The notes under the pieces: generated by a model
Seen by the model: only the letters and a program-made list of their open reading frames with translations
Databases searched by the model: none
What the model was told of the DNA's origin: nothing
Translations under genes and position numbers: made by a program
NCBI GenBank assembly: GCA_964346475.1
Contig: CAYFUM010000031.1
Coordinates: 1 to 14,278, forward strand
Direction: 5' to 3'
DNA from: DTU036 sp964346475
Lineage (GTDB): Bacteria; Bacillota; Clostridia; Peptostreptococcales; Acidaminobacteraceae
Length of the DNA: 14,278 nucleotides
In this document: positions 1-7,063 of the stretch, piece after piece
Layout of the letters: each line of letters begins with the position of its first letter
Numbering within the stretch: the stretch's first letter is position 1

Positions 1-42
1 GAAAAACTCCGCCATGAAAAGGTCTTAAGGGAGGAGAGATAG
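1..42 (+). CDS. C-terminal tail of an unknown gene (partial)
   Basis: Frame 1 is open from the window edge and reads EKLRHEKVLREER before TAG at 40-42. The charged, basic-rich tail would suit a protein C-terminus, and a good intrinsic terminator begins exactly at the stop, which is why this frame is preferred. The other two frames close earlier, at 28 and 17. Thirteen residues are too few to name a family, so nothing is said about function. Confidence 0.35.
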   Translation, partial: EKLRHEKVLREER

Positions 43-65
43 GCCCAGGGATGGGTCTTTTTTTA
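41..65 (+). terminator. Intrinsic terminator ending the upstream unit
   Basis: A 7-bp stem AGGCCCA (41-47) / TGGGTCT (52-58) with one G-T wobble and the loop GGGA is followed by a run of T. It overlaps the stop codon of the partial frame at the window edge and separates it from the rarD-like gene. Confidence 0.8.
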
Positions 66-114
66 TGTACATTTTTTTTAAATTAGGGTAGTATAGATAT
101 AGAAAAGAGGGAAG

Positions 115-999
115 ATGCAGGATAAAAAACCACTACTCATAGCTCTAGCGGCTCAGGTCATTTGGGGCCTTCTACCAATCTACTGGAAGCTTTTAGACTT
201 TATAGAGGCCTATCAGATTTTGGTGCAGAGGATGCTCTGGTCGGTAATAAGCCTTCATATCCTCCTCTACTTTTTAAAGGGCAGAGGCTATAGTAAAGAC
301 CTTCTGGCTGATAGGAGCCATAGAAAAGCCTCTATCCTGGGGGGTATCTTTGTCAGCGCCAACTGGTTTATCTATATCTGGAGTATAAATAGTGGCCATG
401 TTTTAGAGACCAGTCTAGGCTACTACATCCTGCCCCTGATTACAGGGCTTCTAGGCCTGGCTCTGGGGGAGAAGATCAGCAGGAAGCAGTGGCTAGCCTA
501 CGCCTTTGCCCTAGTAGGGGTCCTTATCTCCACGGTGAGGCTGGGGCGTTTTCCCTGGCTAGCTCTAGCACTGGCGCTAAGCTTTGCCCTTTTTACCTAT
601 TTTAAAAGAGAGAGCCCTCTAGACGCCCTGGACTCCCTCTATACAGAGACGGTCTTTGTGGCTCCTCTGGCCCTGGTCTACCTGGTCTTTAGCGAGCTAT
701 CAGGTCAGGGAATAAGCGGAAACTTCCCAGCCTCCACCTGGCTTCTCCTATCCACAACTGGTGTTGTGACTGCCTTTCCCCTGCTCCTTTTTGGCTATGG
801 AGCCAGAGCCCTACCTCTAAATATCACCTCCTTTATCCAGTATCTCTCCCCTAGCATCACCTTTCTACTGGGCATTTTTGTCTTCAAGGAGGACTTTGAT
901 AGTATAAGACTCCTGTCCTTTGCCTTTATCTGGCTGGGAGTTCTTATCTTCACCCAGGACCAGATGAAGATTAAAAGGAGGAGCAGTTTAGAGACCTAG
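115..999 (+). CDS. rarD: RarD-type EamA-family permease
   Basis: This is an integral membrane permease of the drug/metabolite transporter superfamily. The 294 residues are the usual RarD length, and about ten hydrophobic segments run through to a short basic C-terminus (KIKRRSS). Family landmarks are visible: WGLLPIYWKLL near residue 17, a VQRMLWS segment after the first helix pair, NWFIYIWSINSGHVLETSLGYYI in the N-terminal half, and FIQYLSPSITFLLGIFVFKE in the C-terminal half. RarD was named from E. coli chloramphenicol-resistance annotation, but its natural substrate is not established. The start is ATG 115 with an AGAGGG ribosome site just upstream; the spacing is short. The gene stands alone, between a terminator upstream and a bidirectional terminator downstream. 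The family call is secure; the substrate is unknown. Confidence 0.9.
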   Translation: MQDKKPLLIALAAQVIWGLLPIYWKLLDFIEAYQILVQRMLWSVISLHILLYFLKGRGYSKDLLADRSHRKASILGGIFVSANWFIYIWSINSGHVLETSLGYYILPLITGLLGLALGEKISRKQWLAYAFALVGVLISTVRLGRFPWLALALALSFALFTYFKRESPLDALDSLYTETVFVAPLALVYLVFSELSGQGISGNFPASTWLLLSTTGVVTAFPLLLFGYGARALPLNITSFIQYLSPSITFLLGIFVFKEDFDSIRLLSFAFIWLGVLIFTQDQMKIKRRSSLET

Positions 1000-1043
1000 A
1001 GAAAGATAAAACTTATAGGCCTATAGAGCCTGAGCCTGACAAG

Positions 1044-1077
1044 AAAAAAAGTATCCCTTTCAAGGAATACTTTTTTT
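1044..1077. terminator. Bidirectional terminator between convergent genes
   Basis: The stem is A7-GTAT-x-CCTT paired with AAGG-x-ATAC-T7, with a 2-base loop and one mismatch. It gives a T-run on both strands, so it can stop the rarD-like gene from the left and the DUF1538 operon from the right. Confidence 0.85.
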
Positions 1078-1098
1078 GCTTAAGTCACTATTTATTCT

Positions 1099-2949
1099 TT
1101 AGTCTATCTCCTCCCTAGAGGAGTCAGCAAAGCCCCTATGACTTGAAATGGGTAGGACCATAAGGGAGTCTATTCCTGTTTTCTTATCCAGCTGACTAGC
1201 TAGGAAGGCCTGGCCTATGGTCTGGGTCTTAGAAGAGGGGACAACTAGAAGCAGGACCTCCTTTTCTGGGTCTATGTCAAGGTTAAAGCCTGCCAAGGCA
1301 TGGCTTCTTGCATCCCTACCATTGAGGATGGTGGCTCCCCGAGCTCCCAGGTCTCTAGCAAGCTTAATAGCCTGGTCTGATTTGTTCTTCTTCAGGACAA
1401 GAAAGATCAGATCCCTATGCTGGGAGCTTGTCTTAATGCTGGGAAGCTTCTCTTCTTTTTCCTCGCTGAGGGCTAGAGGTTCCAGCTTTCTTTTGTTTTT
1501 CTGAGCAATAATTGTGCCCAGGATCATAAGGCTTAGGACCGGGGTCATAGCAATCATAGCAATGACTCCAAAGCCATCCACCAGGACATTGGCAGTGGGG
1601 ATAACCTCGGCGGCACCCTGGGCAAAGGCCAGGACAAAGGTGGCGCTCATGGGTCCCGAGGCCACACCTCCAGCGTCATAGGCTATACCCACAAAGATGG
1701 GTTCTGCAAAAAAAGATAGGATAATGGCCAGGGAAAAGCCCGGTAGAAGAAAATACCAGAGCTTGATGGAGGGAATCATAATCCTCAGGGTGGATAGGGC
1801 TATGGCAGTGCCCACTCCAATGGACAGGGTCAGTCTGATCAGGTTAAGGGGAATAGCGCCGGCACTGACCTCCCGGATTTGTTCACCCAGGACGTGGACA
1901 GCTGGCTCTGCCAGCACCACTATAAGCCCCGTTAAAAAGCCAAAAAGAGGCAGGAGGTAGAGGTGGTTTTCTCCCAGGCCCATGCCTAGGAGTCTTCCCA
2001 TGTCCATAAAGCCGTGGTTGGCTCCTACTAGGAAAAAGGTAAGTCCCAGCAGGGTGTAGACAAGGCCCCTTAGAATACTGATAAGTTCAAAGCGATTTAG
2101 TTTAAAGCTCCTGTAATTATAAAAGAAAAAGAGCAGGGCTATGGGGCCCAGGGCCCTGAAGGACTCAAGAAGGGTCCCTGGAATAGCCTGGAGTAGGGGG
2201 GCTAGGACACCACTGCTATCAAAGATGTAGCTGGCAGCCTCCCCCTGGATATGGGTCTGTCTAGTAAGTATTGCCATTATCATTACAGCGGGCATGGGGC
2301 CAGCGCTCATGGCACCCACCAGGCCAAAGGCATCTTCCTCGCTCTTTTCTCCACCCTTCATCTTGGATAGGCCAAAGGATATGGCCAGGATAAAGGGGGT
2401 GGTCAGGGCTCCTGTAGTGGCCCCCGAGGCGTCAAAGGAGATGGCAATAAATTCATCTGCCACCATAAGGCTTAGAATAAAGATCGTAAAATAAACCCCA
2501 CCCATGAGCCTGTTGTACCTTTTATTCATAAGGACCTGGAGGGAGCCCAGGGTTATCATAAGGCCAACACCCACAGAGACCAGGGCCACCATGGAGGGGC
2601 CTGATATCTGGCCTCCCGAGGCGGCTTCTACCTGGGAACCTAGGATTATAAGATCTGGCTCTGCTATATTTATTAAAAAACCCAGTATAAAAGCCAGGAT
2701 AAGTGCCTTAGTAAGCTTCTTGGATGTGGCAATCTCCGAGGCCATATGGTAGCCAATGGGATTCATACACTGGTCCACTCCCCAGAGGAAGATGGAGAGT
2801 CCAAAGAATAAAAAGACAGCTCCTGCTAGAAATCTCAGGAGGACCTGGTGGCTGACATCCACCAGACCAAAGAGAATCAGTAGGACTAGAATGACTATGG
2901 GAAAGAGGGATTGACCAACTTCCTTGACCTTTTGTTGGAGTAGATTCAT
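1099..2949 (-). CDS. DUF1538 membrane protein with C-terminal PII-like domain
   Basis: A polytopic membrane protein of 616 residues, probably a transporter of unknown substrate. The membrane part (about 1-485) is two DUF1538 repeats in tandem. AEPDL at 96 is matched by AEPAV at 347, and SFDASGATTGALTTPF at 171 by AYDAGGVASGPMSATF at 423, an offset of about 251 residues. After a charged linker (about 483-510) comes a soluble domain (511-610) with PII-like hallmarks: strand IFLVLKK, GARGATILNGRD, central strand EVLLLVVP, and an end LMVLPISS. The gene starts 2 bases after the stop of the tandem PII-like gene, with AGGGAGGGA as ribosome site inside that gene, so the two are co-translated. The domain suggests gating by a nucleotide or small-molecule ligand (inference). 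DUF1538 has no established biochemical role that I know of. Confidence 0.88.
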   Translation of the reverse strand: MNLLQQKVKEVGQSLFPIVILVLLILFGLVDVSHQVLLRFLAGAVFLFFGLSIFLWGVDQCMNPIGYHMASEIATSKKLTKALILAFILGFLINIAEPDLIILGSQVEAASGGQISGPSMVALVSVGVGLMITLGSLQVLMNKRYNRLMGGVYFTIFILSLMVADEFIAISFDASGATTGALTTPFILAISFGLSKMKGGEKSEEDAFGLVGAMSAGPMPAVMIMAILTRQTHIQGEAASYIFDSSGVLAPLLQAIPGTLLESFRALGPIALLFFFYNYRSFKLNRFELISILRGLVYTLLGLTFFLVGANHGFMDMGRLLGMGLGENHLYLLPLFGFLTGLIVVLAEPAVHVLGEQIREVSAGAIPLNLIRLTLSIGVGTAIALSTLRIMIPSIKLWYFLLPGFSLAIILSFFAEPIFVGIAYDAGGVASGPMSATFVLAFAQGAAEVIPTANVLVDGFGVIAMIAMTPVLSLMILGTIIAQKNKRKLEPLALSEEKEEKLPSIKTSSQHRDLIFLVLKKNKSDQAIKLARDLGARGATILNGRDARSHALAGFNLDIDPEKEVLLLVVPSSKTQTIGQAFLASQLDKKTGIDSLMVLPISSHRGFADSSREEID

Positions 2950-2951
2950 AG

Positions 2952-3602
2952 CTATTTATCCCTCCCTTGGTAGAGGCCACTGGCCTGGCTGACGGGTAGG
3001 GAGAAGATGACCCCCTGGCCCTCCTCTTCTAGATTCATTTTGGTGGTAATGGTCTTTTCTATCCTGTCCTTTATTTCTGTAGGAACAATAAAAAACACCA
3101 GGTCCTTTCTAGGCTCTACAAAAAGCTGGAAGAAGGAGTCCTGAGGAACTCCTGCCCCGTGGCCATGGATTATTGTTCCACCCCTGCTGCCAGCCTCCCT
3201 GGCATAGCCAACGCACTCTTTAGCTCTGCCCTCCTCTAAAATGACTATAAGACAGTGGTGGCTGTAGTGGTCTGGAAGGACCCTCCTATCCTCGCTGCCA
3301 TAGACCATGTGCTGAAACTGGCTCATGGGCAGGGAAAAGGATATGCCCCTATGCCTGCGGTTAATTTTAAAGTCCTTAAGCATAAGCTCATGGAGGGGCT
3401 TCTCAAGGTTTGCTGGGATAGGTAGGAAGATGACATCCTTCTGGGATTCATTGAGGCCCAGAATTTCAAGCCACCTGTTAAAGATAGTTCCTTCCCCCAG
3501 CATGACAACTCCACCTGCCAGGCCAAAGCCCTGGAGCTGCCTCAGGACCGATTCTGAGCGGCCCTTATTTACTACACTGATAAACAGTTTTTCTGGTAAC
3601 AT
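2952..3602 (-). CDS. Tandem PII-like (GlnB superfamily) signalling protein
   Basis: A soluble protein of 216 residues made of two PII-like domains. Domain 1 (about 1-108) has KLFISVVNKG, GLAGGVVMLGEGT, LGLNESQKDVIFLPIP and ends in GISFSLPMSQ. Domain 2 (about 115-216) has HCLIVILEEG, GSRGGTIIHGHGAG, RKDLVFFIVP and ends in GVIFSLPVSQ. Known PII proteins are single-domain trimers that bind ATP/ADP and 2-oxoglutarate and act on transporters or enzymes; here two domains are fused. Automatic pipelines would call it a P-II family nitrogen regulator, but no ammonium transporter or glutamine synthetase gene is in the window. The gene lies 22 bases after the radical SAM stop, with an AAAGGA site before ATG. 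It is followed at 2 bases by the DUF1538 protein, which supplies a third PII-like domain. The likely role is partner or regulator of that transporter (inference). Confidence 0.85.
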   Translation of the reverse strand: MLPEKLFISVVNKGRSESVLRQLQGFGLAGGVVMLGEGTIFNRWLEILGLNESQKDVIFLPIPANLEKPLHELMLKDFKINRRHRGISFSLPMSQFQHMVYGSEDRRVLPDHYSHHCLIVILEEGRAKECVGYAREAGSRGGTIIHGHGAGVPQDSFFQLFVEPRKDLVFFIVPTEIKDRIEKTITTKMNLEEEGQGVIFSLPVSQASGLYQGRDK

Positions 3603-3624
3603 ATGAGTCCTTTCTTTTACTTGT

Positions 3625-4494
3625 TTAGAGGGCTCTGTGAGCCTGGCTTCTCAGAGCTTTACTATTACTAAGAGCCTGGTCTAGGCTTTCTAGAATCTGA
3701 TCTTTGTCCCTGTCCAGTACTCCCTTTAAACCTAGATAATTGGAAGCATGGTTGGACCTAAAGACTATATCCTGGCCCCTAATTAGGCTGACTAGGAGCC
3801 TGGTTTCTTCAAGGATCTCCCGGGGACTTAGAGGGACAAAGCTACCCTCTCTAATTTCCTCATAGAGCTGGGTTCCAGGCTCCTCCATAAGGGTGAGAAG
3901 GCCCAGGTAGTCAGGCTCCATTTGGCTTATAAGCCTGGCACTCTCCCGTGCATGCTCCTGGCTTAGCTCCCTTCCTCCAAGACCTGAGATCATTGTGATA
4001 GAAAGGAGGATGCCAGCATCCTTGATTTTTTTTGCTAGTTCCAAAATTTTCTGGGCGCTGGAGCCCTTTTTAACCCTGGTCAGGACCTCATCGCTGCCAC
4101 TTTCTAGACCTAGATAGGCTATACCAAGGCCCAGGTCCCTAAGCTCCTTTAGCTGGGCGGGGCTCTTGGTGGCTATACTCTTTGGTGAGGCGTAGATACC
4201 TATTCTTTCAACATAGCTAAAGGTATTTCTAATTTTTTTTATAATGGCCCTTAGGCTGTCCATGGGTAGGATAAGGGCGTCGCCATCACCAAGAAAGACC
4301 CTTTTATAGACATTTTTATAGATGGCCATGGACTGGATATCTTTAAGGATATCCTCCAGGGGCCTTATTCTAAACTCATCATCCTTATACATGCTGCAAA
4401 AGCTGCACTCATTGTGGGAACATCCTATAGTGCACTGCAGTATAAGACTGGAAGCCTCCGAGGGAGGCCTAAAAACCTTTCCAACATACTCCAT
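3625..4494 (-). CDS. Radical SAM protein with a CX4CX2C cluster motif
   Basis: A radical SAM enzyme of 289 residues, function unknown. The Fe4S4-binding cysteines appear as C25-X4-C30-X2-C33 (GCSHNECSFC) rather than the textbook CX3CX2C, directly followed by SMYKDDEFRIRPLE. Next come a GDGDAL motif, YASPKS, LGLGIAYLGLESGSDEVL (a SAM-binding beta-strand region) and SITMISGLGG. This places it in a COG1032-like group that is widespread in anaerobes but lacks an assigned reaction. No extra Cys-rich SPASM domain is seen; the C-terminal 40 residues are helical and polar. It is first in the operon with the PII-like and DUF1538 genes. The start ATG has AAGGAG eight bases upstream. Only one further cysteine (C21) lies before the cluster. 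The family call is secure; the substrate is unknown. Confidence 0.88.
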   Translation of the reverse strand: MEYVGKVFRPPSEASSLILQCTIGCSHNECSFCSMYKDDEFRIRPLEDILKDIQSMAIYKNVYKRVFLGDGDALILPMDSLRAIIKKIRNTFSYVERIGIYASPKSIATKSPAQLKELRDLGLGIAYLGLESGSDEVLTRVKKGSSAQKILELAKKIKDAGILLSITMISGLGGRELSQEHARESARLISQMEPDYLGLLTLMEEPGTQLYEEIREGSFVPLSPREILEETRLLVSLIRGQDIVFRSNHASNYLGLKGVLDRDKDQILESLDQALSNSKALRSQAHRAL

Positions 4495-4529
4495 GAAATA
4501 CTCCTTAATTAATGGGTAAAGATAAGATA

Positions 4530-4535
4530 ATTATA
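4530..4535 (-). promoter_or_regulatory. Candidate -10 box for the radical SAM–PII–DUF1538 operon
   Basis: The minus strand reads a perfect TATAAT here, 35 bases before the radical SAM start codon. At the expected -35 position only a weak match (TTTCCT) is present, and it overlaps the ribosome site region of the divergent hydrolase gene. This is an inference from a hexamer only. Confidence 0.35.
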
Positions 4536-4560
4536 ACAGAAGAAGTAAAGGGAGGAAACC

Positions 4561-5331
4561 ATGATTGAGTCCTTTAGAGCTAGGGATGGCAGGGAGATGT
4601 TTTTTAGGTACTGGCCAGCAGAGAAAGAAGAGAGGGTGCTGGAGATAATTCACGGGGCTAGCGAGCACTCGGGCCGCTATGAGGAGCTTGCTCTCTGGTT
4701 AAATGAAAGGGGCACCTCTGTCTANNNNNNNNNNNNNNNNNNNNNNNNNNNNNNNNNNNNNNNNNNNNNNNNNNNNNNNNNNNNNNNNNNNNNNNNNNNN
4801 NNNNNNNNNNNNNNNNNNNNNNNNGGGACTGGCTGGCAGCCAGGGCTTAAATTAAAGTCTTCCTTGGCCCTAACCAGGAGTCTTATAAGGGTCCATGGAG
4901 AAGAAAAGCCCGAGGCCCTTACCGAGAGGCTCTCCTTTGAGGAGTATAGGAGGACCATGATTAAAAAGGGCTATACCCAGTCTACCTATGGCTGGCTTAT
5001 CAGTGATGGAGGCAAGCTTGAGGAGGCTATAGCCGAAGAAGCATTAAAGGAACCCTTTAGTCTGGGGGCCTTCCTGGTCCTTCTAAAACTTGTAGAGGCT
5101 GCCCAGGACCCCAGGGGCCTTGATAATCTCAAGGCACCGGTGTATTTCATGTCGGGAAGCAGGGATGTGGTGGGAGACTTTGGCAGGGGAGTTGACAGGG
5201 CCTACAGGATGTTTAAAAAGGCTCCTGTGGAAGTTAGAAAGCTTATCTACCAGGATATGCACCACGAAATAATAAATGAAAGGGATAGGCTGGAGGTCTA
5301 CCGGGATCTAGACTACTTTATGAAAATCTAG
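4561..5331 (+). CDS. Alpha/beta hydrolase (monoacylglycerol lipase-like), interrupted by assembly gap
   Basis: A serine hydrolase of the Hydrolase_4 / S33 group, predicted to cleave esters such as monoacylglycerols or lysophospholipids. The N-terminus has the oxyanion motif LEIIHGASEHSGRY. The C-terminus holds the probable acid and base of the triad: SGSRDVVGDFGRGV (Asp) and DMHHEI (His). The nucleophile elbow GxSxG would fall in the 100-N gap (4725-4824) and cannot be seen. The frame continues through the gap as written. The base pair before it (TA) fits the Tyr of the usual VYxxDHRGHG strand, and GTGW after it fits the post-elbow strand. Relatives are near 300 residues, so the true gap is probably nearer 240-260 bases than 100 (inference). 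The ribosome site GGGAGG precedes ATG 4561. The gene stands alone, with a terminator after it. Confidence 0.8.
   Translation: MIESFRARDGREMFFRYWPAEKEERVLEIIHGASEHSGRYEELALWLNERGTSVXXXXXXXXXXXXXXXXXXXXXXXXXXXXXXXXXXGTGWQPGLKLKSSLALTRSLIRVHGEEKPEALTERLSFEEYRRTMIKKGYTQSTYGWLISDGGKLEEAIAEEALKEPFSLGAFLVLLKLVEAAQDPRGLDNLKAPVYFMSGSRDVVGDFGRGVDRAYRMFKKAPVEVRKLIYQDMHHEIINERDRLEVYRDLDYFMKI
4725..4824. other. Assembly gap of 100 N
   Basis: Exactly 100 undetermined bases lie inside the hydrolase gene. A round length of 100 is the usual placeholder for a gap of unknown size, so coordinates to the right may not reflect true distance. Confidence 0.97.
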
Positions 5332-5346
5332 GCTACCTAAATGTAA

Positions 5347-5378
5347 AAGAGGGATTATTTTAAGATCTCTCTTTTTTT
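5347..5378 (+). terminator. Intrinsic terminator after the hydrolase
   Basis: A 9-bp stem AAGAGGGAT (5347-5355) / ATCTCTCTT (5365-5373) with one G-T wobble and a 9-base loop runs directly into T residues to 5378. It sits 15 bases after the hydrolase stop. Confidence 0.85.
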
Positions 5379-5406
5379 ATGCCCTAAAATTAGCCTAGGA
5401 GGAACT

Positions 5407-6663
5407 ATGAAAAGCCGGGGTTCCATCAGCGTCTTTTTTTCAATAATCACACCCTTTATCCTGGTGGTGCTAATGATCCTAACGGAGCTTAGCTACTACC
5501 ACTTTATTTTGCAAAGAGAAATCACTGACAATTACATAGACCTGGATAATAAGCTCTCAGGCTTTCATAGAGAGCTTTTTAGTGAGATGGGGCTTCTAGC
5601 CCTGGAGGCCCAGGAGGGGCTTTACCCCCTCTCTGATAAACTTGTCCTGGAAAAAAGCATCCTCCTTCTCATGGAGGAGGCCCAGCTAAGGGATGGTATA
5701 TACAAGGCCGAGGATCTATCCTCGGAGTTTTTAGAGAGTAAGCTTGGCCTGGAATTTTCTCTTTTTGATCTGGGGGAACTTAACAGGGAGCTTTCTGACA
5801 TTGTTGCCAAGGCAAAAAAAGGGGAGCTTTCAGACAAGCTGAGGCTAGAGTTTTTCGCCCGGGCTCTAGCCATGAGCCCCTATGTCCACCTTAAGGGTCT
5901 TAGCCTGGGGCAGCTGGAGGGGCTTTTAATAGATGGAAATCTGGAGGAAATAGAGAAGATAAATCCGATCTTTGTCCTAGATGAGGACCTGAGGAAAAAC
6001 TACCAGCTCTGGAGGGAGAAGGCCTTAAAGTACGATGTCCTAAACATCCTGGATTCCTATTCCCTGGCTGACTATGGCATAGACTATCTGGGCTACTCCA
6101 TGACTAAAAAGGATATTGAGGACTATCGCAGTGAATTCTTAGTGACTGGACTTGCCCCTGGAGGGGCCCAGGAAAGCCTAATCAAGGCGGAGCTCTTTGG
6201 AATAAGGCTGCTACTAAATCTAGGAGAATGTTTTTTTAATCCCCTGGTCACCGAGAGGATCCTTTCTCTTAGTGGAGGAGATCCGGGGCTCTTTACCCTC
6301 TTTGCTCTGGGCCAGGCTTCCATGGAAAGTGGGGTGGACCTCATTAGACTTATGAAGAGGGAGAAGGTCCCCCTCTATAAGGGTAGCCAGGGCTTTTCAA
6401 CCCTGGGAAAGAGCGGTAAATATCCCTCGGGCTGGACCTATCCAGACTACCTAAAGCTCATCCTGGGTCTGACCCCCAGGTCCCTCTACCTAGCCAGGAT
6501 GCTTAGGGCCCTGGAGCACAACTACAACTTAAACCTGGACCTCTGCTTTACTGGTCTTGAGTCAAGCAGGCAGATTAGTTTTAAGGGAAGGTTTATTCCC
6601 TTCAAAATTGAAAGGGAGATTAGAGGAGGTCTCTATTATGTCAAACCAGAGGGGGAGCCTTAG
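5407..6663 (+). CDS. DUF5702-type membrane-anchored pilus-like protein
   Basis: A protein of 418 residues resembling DUF5702 proteins found near Tad-type pilus genes in Bacillota. The N-terminus MKSRGSISVFFSIITPF is a short basic stretch followed by one hydrophobic helix (about 8-28), as in Tad pseudopilins and minor pilins, with the rest outside. The body is rich in Leu and Glu. It holds YRSEFLVTG and a downstream RLLLNL helix, typical of this family's conserved middle, and ends with a YPDYLKLILGL segment and a basic C-terminal region. The start follows a strong TAGGAGGA site. The next gene overlaps it by 26 bases, so the two are translationally coupled. No Tad ATPase, platform or prepilin peptidase gene is in the window. 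The exact role is unknown; a surface or export-apparatus component is inferred. Confidence 0.72.
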   Translation: MKSRGSISVFFSIITPFILVVLMILTELSYYHFILQREITDNYIDLDNKLSGFHRELFSEMGLLALEAQEGLYPLSDKLVLEKSILLLMEEAQLRDGIYKAEDLSSEFLESKLGLEFSLFDLGELNRELSDIVAKAKKGELSDKLRLEFFARALAMSPYVHLKGLSLGQLEGLLIDGNLEEIEKINPIFVLDEDLRKNYQLWREKALKYDVLNILDSYSLADYGIDYLGYSMTKKDIEDYRSEFLVTGLAPGGAQESLIKAELFGIRLLLNLGECFFNPLVTERILSLSGGDPGLFTLFALGQASMESGVDLIRLMKREKVPLYKGSQGFSTLGKSGKYPSGWTYPDYLKLILGLTPRSLYLARMLRALEHNYNLNLDLCFTGLESSRQISFKGRFIPFKIEREIRGGLYYVKPEGEP

Positions 6664-7063
6664 CCTGGAAGCAGCAGTGGTCATAGCTGTCTTTCTTCTA
6701 CTCATGAGTCTCTTTTACTCCTACATCTATGGCTATAGAGTGGAAAGACTGGCCTTCCAAGAGGCTACTATTTATCTTTTGGAGAACAACCATGAGTTTA
6801 TTAGTGAAGAAGACTTCGAGGAGCAAGTAGGCCTGGAGTTTTTAGAGGTGGAGAGGGGCTACACTTTCAGGTCTATGAAGCTGGTGGAGGAGCCTTTCCC
6901 CTATGAAAAAAATGGCTTTAGCTTCCCCCTGGAGGAGGTGGTCTTTATCACTGACACTGGAAGGATGTACCATCTACCGGGCTGCCCCACAGTAAAAAAG
7001 AGCCTAAGGCCCGTTATGAAAAAGGAATTTCCTGATATGAAGCCCTGTGGGGTCTGCCACTAA
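6638..7063 (+). CDS. TadE-like pseudopilin with C-terminal Ada-like metal-binding motif
   Basis: A protein of 141 residues. Residues 1-30 (NQRGSLSLEAAVVIAVFLLLMSLFYSY) match the TadE-like pattern: a short polar leader, then SLEAA and one transmembrane helix. The C-terminal 40 residues read VFITDTGRMYHLPGCPTV, then PCGVCH. H112, C116, C137 and C140 are arranged as in the small Ada-type zinc module. ATG 6638 was chosen because GAGGAGGT lies eight bases before it and the TadE motif begins there. A longer reading from 6557 would add 27 basic residues within the DUF5702 gene and has no comparable site. It overlaps the DUF5702 gene by 26 bases, suggesting one assembly. What the metal site does (folding, surface anchoring, sensing) is not known. 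Confidence 0.75.
   Translation: MSNQRGSLSLEAAVVIAVFLLLMSLFYSYIYGYRVERLAFQEATIYLLENNHEFISEEDFEEQVGLEFLEVERGYTFRSMKLVEEPFPYEKNGFSFPLEEVVFITDTGRMYHLPGCPTVKKSLRPVMKKEFPDMKPCGVCH

Noticed and set aside
1217..2752. Several plus-strand open frames opposite the DUF1538 gene
   Set aside because: Their translations are Arg/Ser/Pro-rich without motifs, and the opposite strand carries a clear membrane protein with duplicated motifs.
2708..2980. Minus-strand open frame of 90 codons across the DUF1538/PII junction
   Set aside because: It is a frame shadow: proline- and serine-rich, with no family features, fully covered by the two well-supported genes and their ribosome site.
2952..3602. Classical GlnB/GlnK nitrogen regulator
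   Set aside because: It is a double-domain protein with no ammonium transporter or glutamine synthetase nearby, and no uridylylation-type T-loop tyrosine could be identified, so the specific nitrogen role is not supported.
6557..6637. Longer N-terminus for the TadE-like protein
   Set aside because: The added 27 residues are basic and lie within the DUF5702 gene; the strong GAGGAGGT site and the TadE leader favour the start at 6638.
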